Positions 11,911 through 25,800 of a stretch of 64,000 bases of DNA are shown in pieces. The notes under the pieces were generated by a model that saw only the letters and a list, made by a program, of their open reading frames with translations, made no database searches and was not told the origin of the DNA. Origin of the DNA: Elysia chlorotica (Eukaryota; Mollusca; Gastropoda; Plakobranchidae); NCBI GenBank assembly GCA_003991915.1, contig RQTK01000074.1, positions 378,472 through 442,471 on the forward strand, read 5' to 3'. Every line of letters begins with the position of its first letter. Position 1 is the stretch's first letter. Position numbers and translations under genes: made by a program.

Positions 11911-14900
11911 ATGTATGTGTGCATTGGATTGAACATTTCTAAAATTTAAAAAAAGATTTAGAGAAGTTTTGAAATGAGGCAGGACAACTGAGGTGACTAT
12001 TTGCACACATCGTTAGCCTTAAAGGCAAGTTGCCTGATCATGCCAACACATGTTTCATGATTGACATTTGACTCACATTGAATCTGTATTGAAGCCAGAC
12101 ATGACTTGCAGATGGTATGTACTTGCCTTAGGTATAACAACTAACATGCAATTATTTTAAGTAACTTTCATACAACAGTAAGAACAATATACAGAAAAAC
12201 AAAAATGTTGATCACATATAAAGTCTTTCAAAACTAGTTTAATACATAAAGCTTAGCATTGCAACATATTCATGTTGGCAAATGATAAAATTAAAACATG
12301 CATTTAGAAAAAGCTCCTGAATTAAAAAAAAAAAAAAGGTTTTGATATAACATGCTGAAATAAAGAATAAGAGACAGCAGCTAATGGAAATACTACAATA
12401 ATTTTATATCCATGTTACAAATTAACTTTCTAGTACAAAATTCTTTAACATAAATCACATAAAATAATCACTATCTTCATTCGACATTGCACATGACTTT
12501 ACACCACTTTACCCAGAAGTGTATTGAATGATGTGGTTCCACACAACTATGAATAAGGGGACCAACTTAACATAAAAGTTAAAACTAAAACTTTTGATGC
12601 TTTTCAATACCAAGATCATACTTTACTTGAAAATTTGGATGTATTGATGATTATATACCAATTTGGAAAATATTCTTACAAAGAGGTCAGGAAATGTTAT
12701 CTCATTTTGAAATGTTTCTTTCTTTTTTAGACTGGACAAAAGAAGAATACTTGTTTAAACAATAAAATTCAAGGACAAAATAGTTCTAACTGGATTTTTA
12801 AGGATCACATTTAATTGTGATTGTGGGTGTTTTGAGGCATCTGATCAGAATTTAACATATTCATGACTAGGTTTTGAGATCCATTTTACTTTCACTGTTT
12901 CAGGTAAAGGCACAAACCAAATGGAATGATAGGGAACAATAAAAGCTAACATCAAACCAATAGACACACCTCTTAAGCTTACAAAAAGCAGAAATTGTAT
13001 ATAATACTAAACACTATGGTGTTCTCTTTTCAGTAATAAACAACGGGTCCTGTAGCATATAAAGAAACAAAGAGTAGCAGTACAAAAATTTCTTAATCAT
13101 GTTAACGTGTAATACAAAAAAAAAGATCACATAAAATTATTTGAAAAGCACAGAAACTCATTATCATTTAATAGTTCACTAGATCAGTCAGAAGAGACAT
13201 TTTTTTATGCAGAGAAGAACAAATTTAAGTCACAAACCTACACAACAGCAATGCTTGCCCAAGGCAGGAGTTAAATTGAAAAAGCACCAAGACATGATCA
13301 ACAAAAGTAGCACATGGAGATAAACTTTCTGTAAACCCCAAATGCAAGCTTTATTTTTAAAAAAAAATGTTTATACCCTTTACATTTATGGCTGCTGTAT
13401 CCTTGATTTGAGAAGAATTCAAAAATTTCAACACAAACATAATCAAGTTGTATTCCTAAAACAGGACACCAATGAATAAACAGAGAGGTACAGCCACTTA
13501 TGTCAACTCTAACCGTGTAAGCACCAAATTTGATCAATTACTGTTTTTTTTGTCTAAAAATAGAACTGTTCCTCCACCACCACCAAAATTTCCCAAGCAA
13601 TCCTGCACAAATTTGATGGAAAAGCCATGAGCACATGAAAGATCCGCTGTGAAAGCTGGTGCTCTAATCATGCAACCGCCGATCGAAAGAGAAGCAGCTT
13701 AATAGATCCTTTTCTATCCATTTTTCGGCAGCTATCAGGACTTTTTTTTGTGTCCACTAATAAGTTATCCATTTAACTTCATGTATTTAGCTATGTATTT
13801 AAAAATAAGCTGTAAACAAACACATTTTATAGAACTATAGACATTTTAACTGAATGGACATGGCACATGCAAAAATATAACGCCCAAATACTGTTTACCT
13901 GTGACTGTAGTCGCATGCACATTGCACTAACACGCCGAGTGTGGCACGGTGTGACGCCCCACAGACAAGAATGTGGCTGTTGCACAAGTAGCGCCTGATA
14001 AATTTCTAGTTTTATCTGATTTTATGTTTGATTATCCATAATTGACATGCTTGCTTTAAGTGACAATGAGATTCGGTGCCGCTGCATCTACAAGTCGAGG
14101 GTTCTAATCGCACAAAGTACAATCATTGCTCGACCATTTCCACTAAAAGCCTACTTCTACCACTGTGGAAAAATACCTAAAAAATTCCAAATCTACTCAT
14201 TGTAACAGTAGTGGTAGCAAGCGGAGGAGGAGTGGTGGTAGTGCTAGTAAGATAGTTTTTTTATTTTCAAAATTGCCTCTAACTCAACCGAACATAGACA
14301 TGCATCAGTGAATTTGGAAAACGGAGACCATCCACACTAATTAATGAGATTTCATTATTTGATATGTACAGTCCTTGTACATGCACCAGATGACAACATG
14401 GATAATATCATCACATAATATTATTGAATAAAACATTGGGCGTTATAGAAGGTCAGTACACAAGTTGTTTTTATATATCGATCAACAGGCCCTAAGAGAC
14501 GTGGATAGAGGAGCAGACCAAATTCAAAGATCATACTTCTGATCACATTAGAAACTTTGTGGCTGAAAATATATTAGATGAAACCACATCTAGATTTAAA
14601 AAAAACAAACAAAAAAAAAACAGAGGGAAAAATACTAAAACAACTGGAAGAAAATGTTAACAAAAGTAAAAGAGGTTAAACAGGCCTTCTTAGCAGGAAA
14701 TCAAATTACACAGTGTCTGAAAAAAGCATTCAATCAGGGTAAAAAGCTGGTGACCTCAAGTGGCAGACATCCATTGGCTCCAGTACATCCTAGATGGGCG
14801 AATTTGCTTAAAGATGCGGCTTGAGGGACAGTGTCAAGATCTAACTGTCAGAGGAAACTCAACAGTATTCGAAACTTCTTAAAATTGTCAATTAAAATTT

Positions 14901-16175
14901 TGACATGTACTTATCAGTACAAAACTAAAGTATAAACATTTAAAAGAATATATGTAATGTGTATATAATATGAATAGTTATTACCATTTCTTTGATTTTC
15001 TCAAAACAAACTCCTCTGCACATACATGGTTAGCGTCAGACACCAACAATAATTTATGAGATTGTAGAATGTGATAATTAGCTAACCTAAAACAAACCTA
15101 TTCCCTGCTTTTGACAAAATAATAAAAAAAAAATTATAAGTTAACAACCATTTTGGTTTGTATATACAGGCTATAAGATGTTTTTACATAATAATCAAAT
15201 ACATGTTATGTAGGTGTAATGTGATGGAAACATTGTGTGAATGTTTATTCAAAGAAATTTATTCCTAAATGTTTTGTCTAAAATATTCCAAGAGAATGAA
15301 ATGGGAAACAGAAATGTTAGTTATGTACACCTTATAATAAGTAGTATGCTTATTATAAATGGCTGAATGAAATTGATTGTTAGAAATAATTGTTTCTTGA
15401 TCTTCTTTTTTTCCAAAGGCAACTATAAAATAAGTTTCACAGACACATGGCTTTTAACAGTAGCAAGATGTTCAAAGTCATGTCACCATACATTAATTAC
15501 AACAACAAAATCAAACAGACATTTAAATGAGGGGGAAAAGACTTTTGCACAAGTAGAATACATTGACATGAAAGAACATGAGATTTACCCTTTTTTACCA
15601 TTGACATCCTGAAGATACTGAACAAATAACTTAAAAAAGAGTAATTTGCAATTTTAATATTTGAAACTGTTCGTATCAATTTATGCTTTTTTCTATTTTC
15701 TTTGGCGTCCTGTGTCTGCAAAAACAGTCTAAAAAGTGCCTCTTTCACATTTATCACAAAATAGTTTTTTTTAATAGTCTGATATTAAAACATAATCACA
15801 AATCATAGCATATGTACATATTGCAAGGGTCAAAGTAATGAACATTGTCAATACAGCATAAGTAGTGATTCCTTGTTAAATTGAAAATGACAGTAGTGTT
15901 AGTTTTAATGGTGGAAGGATGAGTGGTAGTGGTAGCGATATTGAGATAAGGGGCAATAAAGAATTTATAGTTGTAGTAGTAGTAAATACCCTAGGCCTAG
16001 CACTAGTCATAGTTAGAGGCAGTTTGCTCACTACTTGTTACCTTATTCAAGTTATTGGTCTTCTAATTTTGACTCTAGTATCTTAATTTATGCTAAACTC
16101 TGCTTGTTTCTTTGGGAAGAGGGGGATTGTGGGTCAAATTATAACAAATATTGGCCCAAAAAAACGAGCAGATCC

Positions 16176-16954
16176 TTAAGAGGGAATCACAGTGGCCAAG
16201 CAGGTATCAAGAAACGCAGCAACTTCCGGATCCAGTCCTGATCTGATCTGGTCAAACTCAGCAGGGTAGTGCTCCTTCACATTCTTCACAAACAGGATAA
16301 GATTCTTTTGGGTTTCTGCAAATCAAGTGAAATACGTGAGAAAATGTATATCAATCTAAGTTTTATATGTGAGGCGACCAGGGTGAATAAAGCAAAAGTC
16401 CCTAATATAGGTTTTGAACTAAAGCCCTCTAAACCTTTTACAAACATTAGAACCTGCCTTGTCGATCACCTGTCCATGGCGACCACTTTTCATGGACTCC
16501 CTTGCATTTTTTCCTTTATTTTATTACTGCCCACTGCTCAATGCGACCGGAGCAGCATATAATCTGACCAAAGCAGATAAAACCTTGTCCAATGCGACCA
16601 ACTATTTATTATCAAAGATGAAATTTCACTGAAGTTCATAAAAAATGGAGGGGTGAGTCGAGAAATAGAAATAGATACTGGTACTATAGACAAGACATTG
16701 TGTCTCTAGTCAGTGTCAAGATAAAGTTCCGAATGACCAAAGTAAAAGAGGTGTAGGGGTCAAAGGAATGGTCGGGCAACAAGTTATGAAGATTGTCTCC
16801 CTTTTCTGTGGGTCTGTCAACAAAGCATAGGCAGTGTGTTTCTGCAAGGGCTGTTCTATGTTACAGAGGATAGGGGTGGTCATAAGCAAAACTTCTTTTT
16901 GATAGAGGGAATGTAAGATAAGATGAGATTGAAAGAACAAAAAATGAAAGAGAG

Positions 16955-17016
<62 letters not shown>

Positions 17017-17139
17017 TAAATAAGATTAAGAACAAAAATTACTAAATAATGAAAAACAGACAGAAAGAAAAAAGATGTAGCAGATAGAGAGAAACAGACA
17101 TACAGATAGAGGGTGGGTGAGCAAGCGAGAAAGAGAGAA

Positions 17140-17202
<63 letters not shown>

Positions 17203-19701
17203 CTCGAGAAAGAGTAAGTTAAAGAAAATGCTGGCTACAATAGGACTTCAAACAGGAAAACAAACAAAAACGTACAATGATGGCAGCAGTAGAGGGTACG
17301 TAGACACAAAGATGTAAATCTAGATATAGACCTACAGATTAGGCCGGTCTAAACCGCCCTAATCGAATAGGCCTGTGGAAATATTGAATACCGAAAGTTT
17401 TGTGATTACAGTTAAATATTATGTAAAGAAACAACATAGATTTTTTTCATTTTTGTCTATTGAATTGGGCGCATTCTGGCTTTGGACACTGCCTTTTCAG
17501 TCTGTGCATTTGGGAACTCAAAAAAGGAAAGTTTGTAGTACCCCTGGTACTCACTTACAGAGTACTAGATAAATATTGCAAGTACTCAGCTGATCTTTAC
17601 TGCCCAATGCGACAACTTGTCCATGGTAACCTCTTTTTATTATCATCAGTATTTGCAATGGACAGGTTCCATCGTATATTTACTTTTTCCAATTTCAAAT
17701 TTAAGTTCAATATCTCTTGTTCTAGAAATGATAGTTAAAATTTTGTCGACCTCTCAAAGTGCATTTGATGCTTCAACAAACTATAACACCAAAAGTCAAT
17801 TTCCGACTTGTGCGCGATTCACACTGGTTGCCGCACATATGAGCAAGTATGAAAATAAAGCAGTGATCAGTGCTCACAACGACCCCCCCCTCCCCTTTTC
17901 CTTTAAAAAAAAAAAGACTTTTACATAAGATTTGAGAAAAAAAGACCCTTAATCAGAAGGCAAAACAATTACGGTAATCATCAAAGAATTGGATGCAAAA
18001 TATGGCTCTTTTAATATATTGAAAGACAATCAGAGTAATAAACTTAAGAAGGGCTTTGGAAAAATTGTAGCTCAGTACGTATATGCTGTGAAAACCACTT
18101 GGCAAAAACCAAAACCAACTGTGTATCAAAACAAAAGAACATTTGCTGTACAATTTGTTTATCAAAACTCTCAGGTGCTAACTAGCCATAAGCAAATGTA
18201 AGATATATCCTAACTGTTGTGGGTAAGTTTAGACTGCTGCAAGGGTTTGTCGAGTAGAAGCAGCAACACTTCATATAAACAATGCTATGCTACGAAAACA
18301 TCAAGAAATTGCTCAAACCTTCAATCCCGCTAGGACAGCATGGTCGAGGTCCTTTACACCCATTGCTGCACGCTGACGACTTCTCTGGAGCACCTAGTGA
18401 GAATTGAAAGCAAAAAGTGTCCCTTAGATTAACTATAAGGCTTGGAAGACCACTCAAGACTCTAAATGAATGGATCATTTTTGGTTTAACCATGTACAAG
18501 GTGAGTAAAAGTTGATGGATGAGCAGTCACCAAAACATGTCGAGTTTGCACTTCAAAAAGGTGGGAATTTTTTCTATATTGTTTTAAATGAAATGTTAAT
18601 GTAAAATACTCTGGAAGACTATACTGAGCTGAAGGAAAGTGCACTCAAATGATTTCGCCTGTTACTAATACTTATATAGTAAATAATAAATATAGAACAT
18701 TAGAAAAAACTTGTCAAATTAAAACTAATAAAAACTTTTTAAGGATGCAAAGAGCTCTAAAATTTAACCAATTAAATCTGTTGATATTCATGAGATTCAA
18801 ACCAATAATTTTAAAGGTTTTGACCTACCGCCTTTGCCAGCATATTCAGCTGCAACATCAAACATCTTTGGGATATACTGCACCAACTGAAGAAAAAATT
18901 ATGATCAACAATGTTTTTATTTGCTAAATAACGTAATAACCATAACGTGCACACAAATGGCATCCTGATACTTTTTCCTTCTTTGCATTCACAAAATAAA
19001 TTCATCATTCCCTTTGCTGGGTATCAATTTCATACACCATCACTAAATATCCAGAGCTGCCAACCTAAGTTACCCAAAAAGAGGGACACTTTGACTAAAG
19101 ATCTATCGGAGCGCCGGAACTTTCGCCGAAGGCGAAACAAACGACCGCCGCAGGCGGGAGCTGAACTAGGGGGAGAGGAGAGAGAGAGGAGAGAGAGAAA
19201 GAGAGAGAGGAGATGAGGCGAAGAGGGAGAGAGATTTGGGGGAGAGGGAGAAAGAAAAAGAGAGAGAGAGGGGACGGCAACCAGATAAGGAATGAACGTA
19301 ATAGTAGAAAACGCTAGATCTAAGAGTGTCTCTATCAGTTATTCTGTTTGCAATACTCATTGTGGTGCAAGGGCGCAAATTAGTCCGTTAGTTTGAGCCC
19401 TTGTGCTTCACAGTTTGGCTGACATGATGTCTCTCTCTATATCATAGAGACAGTGAAAGAGGTTAGATGAAACGGAGAAAGAAAGAGACAAAGAAAGAGA
19501 GAGATAGAGAGAGAAAACAAAGAAGAAGAGGGAGAGGAAGAGTGAGCAAGAGTTAGCAATTGACGAAAATGGACGAGGGACGGAGGAAAAGCTAGAGTAC
19601 TGAGTAGGCCTATGTTTTAAAATGTTCACAAATCTAGATCTTGGTTGAAGCAAATCGGGCCTACCACAAGTGGAATGGAGTTGGTATTTAGTTATGCCGA
19701 C

Positions 19702-19746
<45 letters not shown>

Positions 19747-19787
19747 GAGAGANNNNNNNNNNNNNNNNNNNNNNNNNNNNNNNNCGG

Positions 19788-19837
<50 letters not shown>

Positions 19838-22800
19838 ATGAGAGACGAAAACGAACGAGGAACAGAGGAAGCTTTTTACACGTACATGTAGTCGGGCCTA
19901 GGCCTATGCTCCCTACTCTTCATTCTCAACGTCGTGTTACTTGGTCTAGATGTAGATATAGATCAGATTTTGGTCGAAGCAAATCGAACGCGTTTCATTC
20001 ATTAGAAAACTTTCCAATATAAGTATCATAACTTTAACGCCAATCACACCAATATGTTTCAGTATGTCTTGTTTCCCTAAATCTCGCTTTCTTGGAAATC
20101 ACGCGAATTGTGTAAAGTTTACTGTATTCAGTGTATTGACGTCGTATGCGATACTGTAAGACTTAGCCAAGATCTAGTTTCGACTAAGAGGATGATGTGG
20201 TTATACATCGGAAATAACTCGACTTAAGAATGACTAGGCCTTCGTCATTTTGGCCCGGACTAGATTTAGACCCAATGTGGTTTTCTCGTTGTTCTTTAAA
20301 ATTAATGGTATGCAAACTGAGCATGGACAAAACGTGTTTCGCACAACGGTCAGCGCAAAACCAAAACAAAATGAAAATGTGCAGTTGTTTACGGCAATGG
20401 CTGTAGAGGGTGGAAATCTACAACCGAAAAACATGCGGCTTAATTGCTCAAAGCGGGACAAAACGGCATTTTTTATATCGCGGGCGGGGCGGCGGGACAA
20501 GGTATCAAAAAGCGGGACTGTCCCGCGAAATGCGGGACGATTGGCAGCTCTGAATATCCTACAAAAGGACCTCTAGCTTGTGGCACAGCCATCAAAACAG
20601 TACCCCAACAAAACCTACAAGAAGAGATCTGGCATTATATCCTGAGTGCAATCAATATCTGTCACAATTGATTTGATTCTCTGTGAAATTTGTTTAATCT
20701 ATCAGTTTAACTTTAGTCATGATAAATTTAGATTAAGCAATGCTTTCCTTTTCTTCAAAAATGTTCTCACCTCTGGAGCAGTATGGCTGTACAGCTTCAT
20801 AAAGCATGTGAATATTGTTACATTCTCCTCCAGATCTTCCTTCAAAGGTAGAAGCTGCATCACAACTGGCAAGACCTGTAGATTTTAAAAATTCATGACA
20901 TGAACTCTTTTGCGTCAATTGGCACGAAAAAAGTGAGCATGCACATTTTTTAAATGAGTGGAAGGACTTAAAAAGTGTTGAAGTTTTATAAAAAATTCAT
21001 CCCATGAGCTGCAGCTGACAACGTTGCCCAGGTATCTCATTCTCTTTCTATAGACAGGTCACTCAGGTTTCACAAGACTTTGTGTTTTGGGACTCTATCT
21101 CAGGACTGAAGCTTAAAGCTTGTTTTTACAATAGTCTAGTAAGAAAACCAGAGTAAGAATGTTTATATTCTCTAAATGCGCATTTATAAAACAATGTTTA
21201 AAATGTGGCAAATGTGAATGAAGATTGTTTTTACCTGTGCCAAGGGAACATTTTGTGGACTGTGCATTATCATGCGACAAACTGCTGCACAGATGTTGTC
21301 CAGGACTCGAGGATTACCCTCGGTGTTCATGACATCAAAAAAAGTTTTCAGAATCTCATTGTATTGACTGAAATAGAAAATTAAAACATATTTTTTATAT
21401 TTTACGATATATAAGGCAAAGACAGCCAGCCAAAAAAATTGGTTATTAAATCATGCAACTAGATTGCCTGACTGCATCATTTAATTTTAAATTTACATTG
21501 AATTGTTTTGGAAGAGCAACCGTTGCTAGCTTGGCAAGAGAAGTGGCAGTTACTAAAATATTGATTCATTTGGATTTATATCCCCATTTAATCTGACTGG
21601 TCTGATAACTAGGATTCTGAGCCTACATAGAAGATGACGGAGAGCGTTGTTTTTTGCTTAGAATCAAACGTCAGAATCACGACGTGCTGCCACACAGAGA
21701 TAGTGCGAGGAAATAATGACTCTGTCTCAACCAATCACAGCAAACTGACACAGACCCAACCAATAAGAGACCACGTTGACAGAGATGAGCTCAAACAACG
21801 GACCCTCTGTGTCGAAAGCCGATGTTCTACCCCAAAGCTACCGCCTTCCCCCCAAATAGGAGATATGTGAGGGCCTTGGGATACTGCAGCATAAACGAGT
21901 TGGGGCTTACTCTTTTTCAAAAAATAAACAGCAAAAGTGAAAAAATAATAACCATGACCAGTACAGGATACTTATCTTCAACAGACTTTATAATTCTGGA
22001 TTAATTGAGAACCCATTCATGATTCACATTTAGGTTTAGAGAGGAAGCAACTTTATCAAACAACTGAATAAAAACACTGTAATATGTCCATTCTTTATCA
22101 CTGTAATATGTCCATTCTTTATCAGTCTATCAGCTCAAGATGCAAGGCCATAAATGCCAACAAATGCAGGAAGTATATTTGTGCTGACAGATTGTACTTT
22201 TTGATTTTAGCTTTATGGGATAAAACAATTTTATTTCAATCAGCAAGCGCTAGAATTATAATACAAGTAAGATATGGTTTTACATTTTTACATTCATTCA
22301 TCGCTCCAACTTTTCTAGAATGGGTGGAATAGATCTCAAGGAAGGTATGCGAGAGATGGTAAACGAAGGTTGGCCTTATATGTTATATACTGCCCAAAGG
22401 CTGGAGTCTGGCACCACAGGCAAAGTGCATAACACAGACACAGATCGCTGGGCAGGCAATCATATATCCACAGGCAACAAAACATCTAACTTTTTCTCTG
22501 GACTAACAGTCCATCTCAATGTATATATTAAGTGGTACTTTATGTCTCATGCTTACTCAGTGTTAGCCTTGCAACTAAGCCTGACTTGAAATCTGATAAA
22601 CTAACAGGCACATCAAGGTCACCTTCATAGTTTTTTCTTGCGAATTTGAGCTAGAGCAGTCATTCATGATGATCATAGAGGTAACTGTGTAATTAAAAAT
22701 CAACCAACCCGATCATTAGAGTTCCAGCATTGACAGTTAAAATTCCAAGGGCAAACACTGAGTTGCTGCGAACTTCATCATCTTCATCCTTAGCCATCCT

Positions 22801-25800
22801 GGTAAACACAGGGTACAGGATGCCAGTGAATGCAGAACCCAGAGGCTCACCGCATGCTTCTATAACCTCAGCCAGAGTGCCCACAGCAAATGACTTCTCT
22901 GCTGTAGAAGAAGTTTCTTTCTGAAAAAAAGAAGAAATTTTTTTTTTTAATTTCTCAAAACAGAACACACAGACAAACTGTTCTAAAATATTGTTAACAA
23001 AAGGTAAATCCATGTTATATTTCTCGATAAATCTGTCTGCTTTACTGCCCATAGCATATTAGTAAATTCTTCTGTCTTAGTCTATTTTGCCTATTCATAT
23101 TGATTGCTCATATAGAAAACCTCTAAAATCAAAGTAAAATATGTTGCATATATGGTAGCTAAAGCATACTTTAGAGTCCCAGTTGGGTGATGATCTATTC
23201 TAACACTTAAAATGAATTGTTCATATTTTGATTTGCTTTATAGCAATGGACTTAAGCAGACTGATCTGAATTTAGCATTCAATCTTGTTCTTAATGAAGA
23301 GTCAATTGAGTTTTTTGGAAAATATCTGGCTTGAACCTACTTTTTTGCTGACTCCTTAAAACCTATACTGGCTTGTAATCAAAGAAAATGAGTAACACAT
23401 ATTTCATCGTATCATTCACCTGCATTATCTATATACATATATTTGTATATATGGTTATATACTATTATATACTGTATATATATATATATCTATATACTAA
23501 CCAAGCGTTTGAGAAGGTCTTCCACAAAGTGAGTGAAAAACCCAACAAAGTTTGCGCCACCGATTATACGGGCGATGACTGGCAGCACATCACCAGCAGA
23601 CTCGATAAGCATTCCATCAAACTCAGCCTCCGCCTCATCCTCGCCGTCATCTTCCTCTTGGTCCTGACAGGCTACCTGTCAACAAAAAGAAGTGAGTCTT
23701 TGGTAAAGGAAATAAATGCTACACAAAAGTGGAAAGGTCTTTAAGGCTTTAACTTGTTAAGTCTCTATTTTCAGAACGAATTTACTCAAATATGCAATTT
23801 AACAATATCCTGCTGAAACACGTGAAAAAGTGATCTTTTCAATATACAAACCATGTTTATGTATAACTTGTGTTTTTTGTTGTTTTGTTTTTTTAATAGT
23901 AAGTGTTTTTCTATACAAATCTCAATACTTTATATTTTACCTTTTTCAATTTAAAACATGTTTCACCATGTTTCACCAAAAGTCATGAAAATACAGACAT
24001 CTTGATCTACCCTCCAACTTTGGTTTTGCAAATACAGCAAAACTGTTAGAAAACATACTTTCAAACAAAACTCACAGCTAATTTTTTATATATATATATA
24101 TAGAATATCTGTTAAAGTATTCAACTGCATTTTTTTAACTGGTCTGCTAAATTAAGAATCAAAGAGAAAAAAAAAAAGAAAAAAAACACAAAAACAGGAT
24201 GCATGTTTAATGTAACTAACCTTGTGTGTAAATATTTCCTTAACAACTGTTAGTATGGCATCAGTAGCCCCAGTGATAGACAGAACAGGCTCTCCAATCT
24301 TGGCCAGCATCTCCTGGATGCTATCCACAGCCGCCATCACAGTTGCCCGGTCAAGCTCAGTCTTGATTGCTTCCAGATATTTGGGCATAACTCCAAGAAT
24401 CATTGTCTTAAGAGCTAGGGATATAAAAAAAACAAAATTACATAATCAGATTTTGTATACATGATTGACATTGTTTACGATACTATGCAGGCATGCCGCA
24501 GGCGTGAGAAGTGTTCAAGAAATCAGCTATTTAGCAAGAGTGAGCTTGCAGTCTAGAAAGAACGAGAAATCACTAGAAGTTGGATTAGGCATAGAACAGG
24601 TGAGTGTGAACTAGAGTTTGGACTGTTCTCGAATGAGGTAGACGGCCTAGAGATTTCTAGATGTGTCTTGCGTATATAAAAGCACAGGGGAGTTGAGTTG
24701 GCTTAACGTCCAATGTCAGCACTATATAGGCTATATTGTGGATGGGACCAAGACTAACGTCTGACAATTTTATGTGCTGTCACACACGAGACAGGGCAGG
24801 GATACCATGAATCCTGTCTCGGCCAATCACTTTAAACTGACACCGACCCTGGCAGTATGAGGTGAAATGGTTAGGGCTCGAACTATGGACCTCCTACGTT
24901 CTACCCCAGGTCTACCGTGCCTCCCTGTAAGATCAGAGCGCGATATAAATTGAATGTAAAGCGAGAAATGTCTATATTTTGTGCTTACACCTTATGCTCG
25001 TGTTGTAACATCTTGGGGCAGTGAATGCTTTTATTATGGTGTTGTTTATATCCATAATAGATATAGTTAGATTGTCGAGTATACAACGGTCTCTTAAAAT
25101 AGAAAAAAAACACACACACACACACAATTGAAAATCTTCAGTATGTTTCTAAAACTTGTAAAATCAGACCGATGGCAAAAATCAAATCATCACAAAAATT
25201 CAGGCCTGGCCGTTCGTATTTGTATTAGGCCGAGGTCGACTACACATATACTAAGACTAAATTAATAATGTAGTCAGTCAATAAAATTCGCCAAAAAATA
25301 GTCGATACCGCAAAAATCTATTTTGGATCTGGTGTCTACTGCCACTTTGTAAACCAGAAATGTTTTTTTTTTTTTCCACAAACTTTTTTCTTTGTCTTTT
25401 TATCAAACGGGAGTGTGAGCGGGATTTTCGACGACTTTGCGGGAAAAGGGAATCTCGGCAAATGAGCCAAAAGTGGGAAGTTGGCAGGTCTGACCATATG
25501 TAATTTTATACAATATAATCTCATTCACACCTGCTGTCTTCAGAACCTGCTCCTTTGATTTTTCTTTGATTAACATAAAAATGTATATAAAATGAAGGTA
25601 TACAAGTTTATAACCAACCCTCTGCTGCCTCTGCTGCTTTAGTCGCTTCGTGGACTTCATTCACACAGAGACAGAAATGGCATAAGGTCACAAAAGCAGC
25701 TTTCTTGATCCCGGATGCAGGATAATCCGCAAGTTCCAGAGCTTCCTCGTAAGACTTTTGCAGGTAAGGCATAAACGCATGACTGGAGAGAACAGTAAAA

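Noticed and set aside
18297-18394. A possible extra IPO4 exon between exons 28 and 29
   Set aside because: It is open with splice-like borders, but its reading in the required phase is Cys/Gly-rich and unlike importin. Joining exon 28 directly to exon 29 gives a continuous match to the IPO4 C-terminus and the expected total length.
20234-20576. Overlapping ORFs of 88-108 codons on both strands
   Set aside because: They lie inside the TIR element, are not kept in the second copy at 34.2-34.5 kb, and match no transposase.
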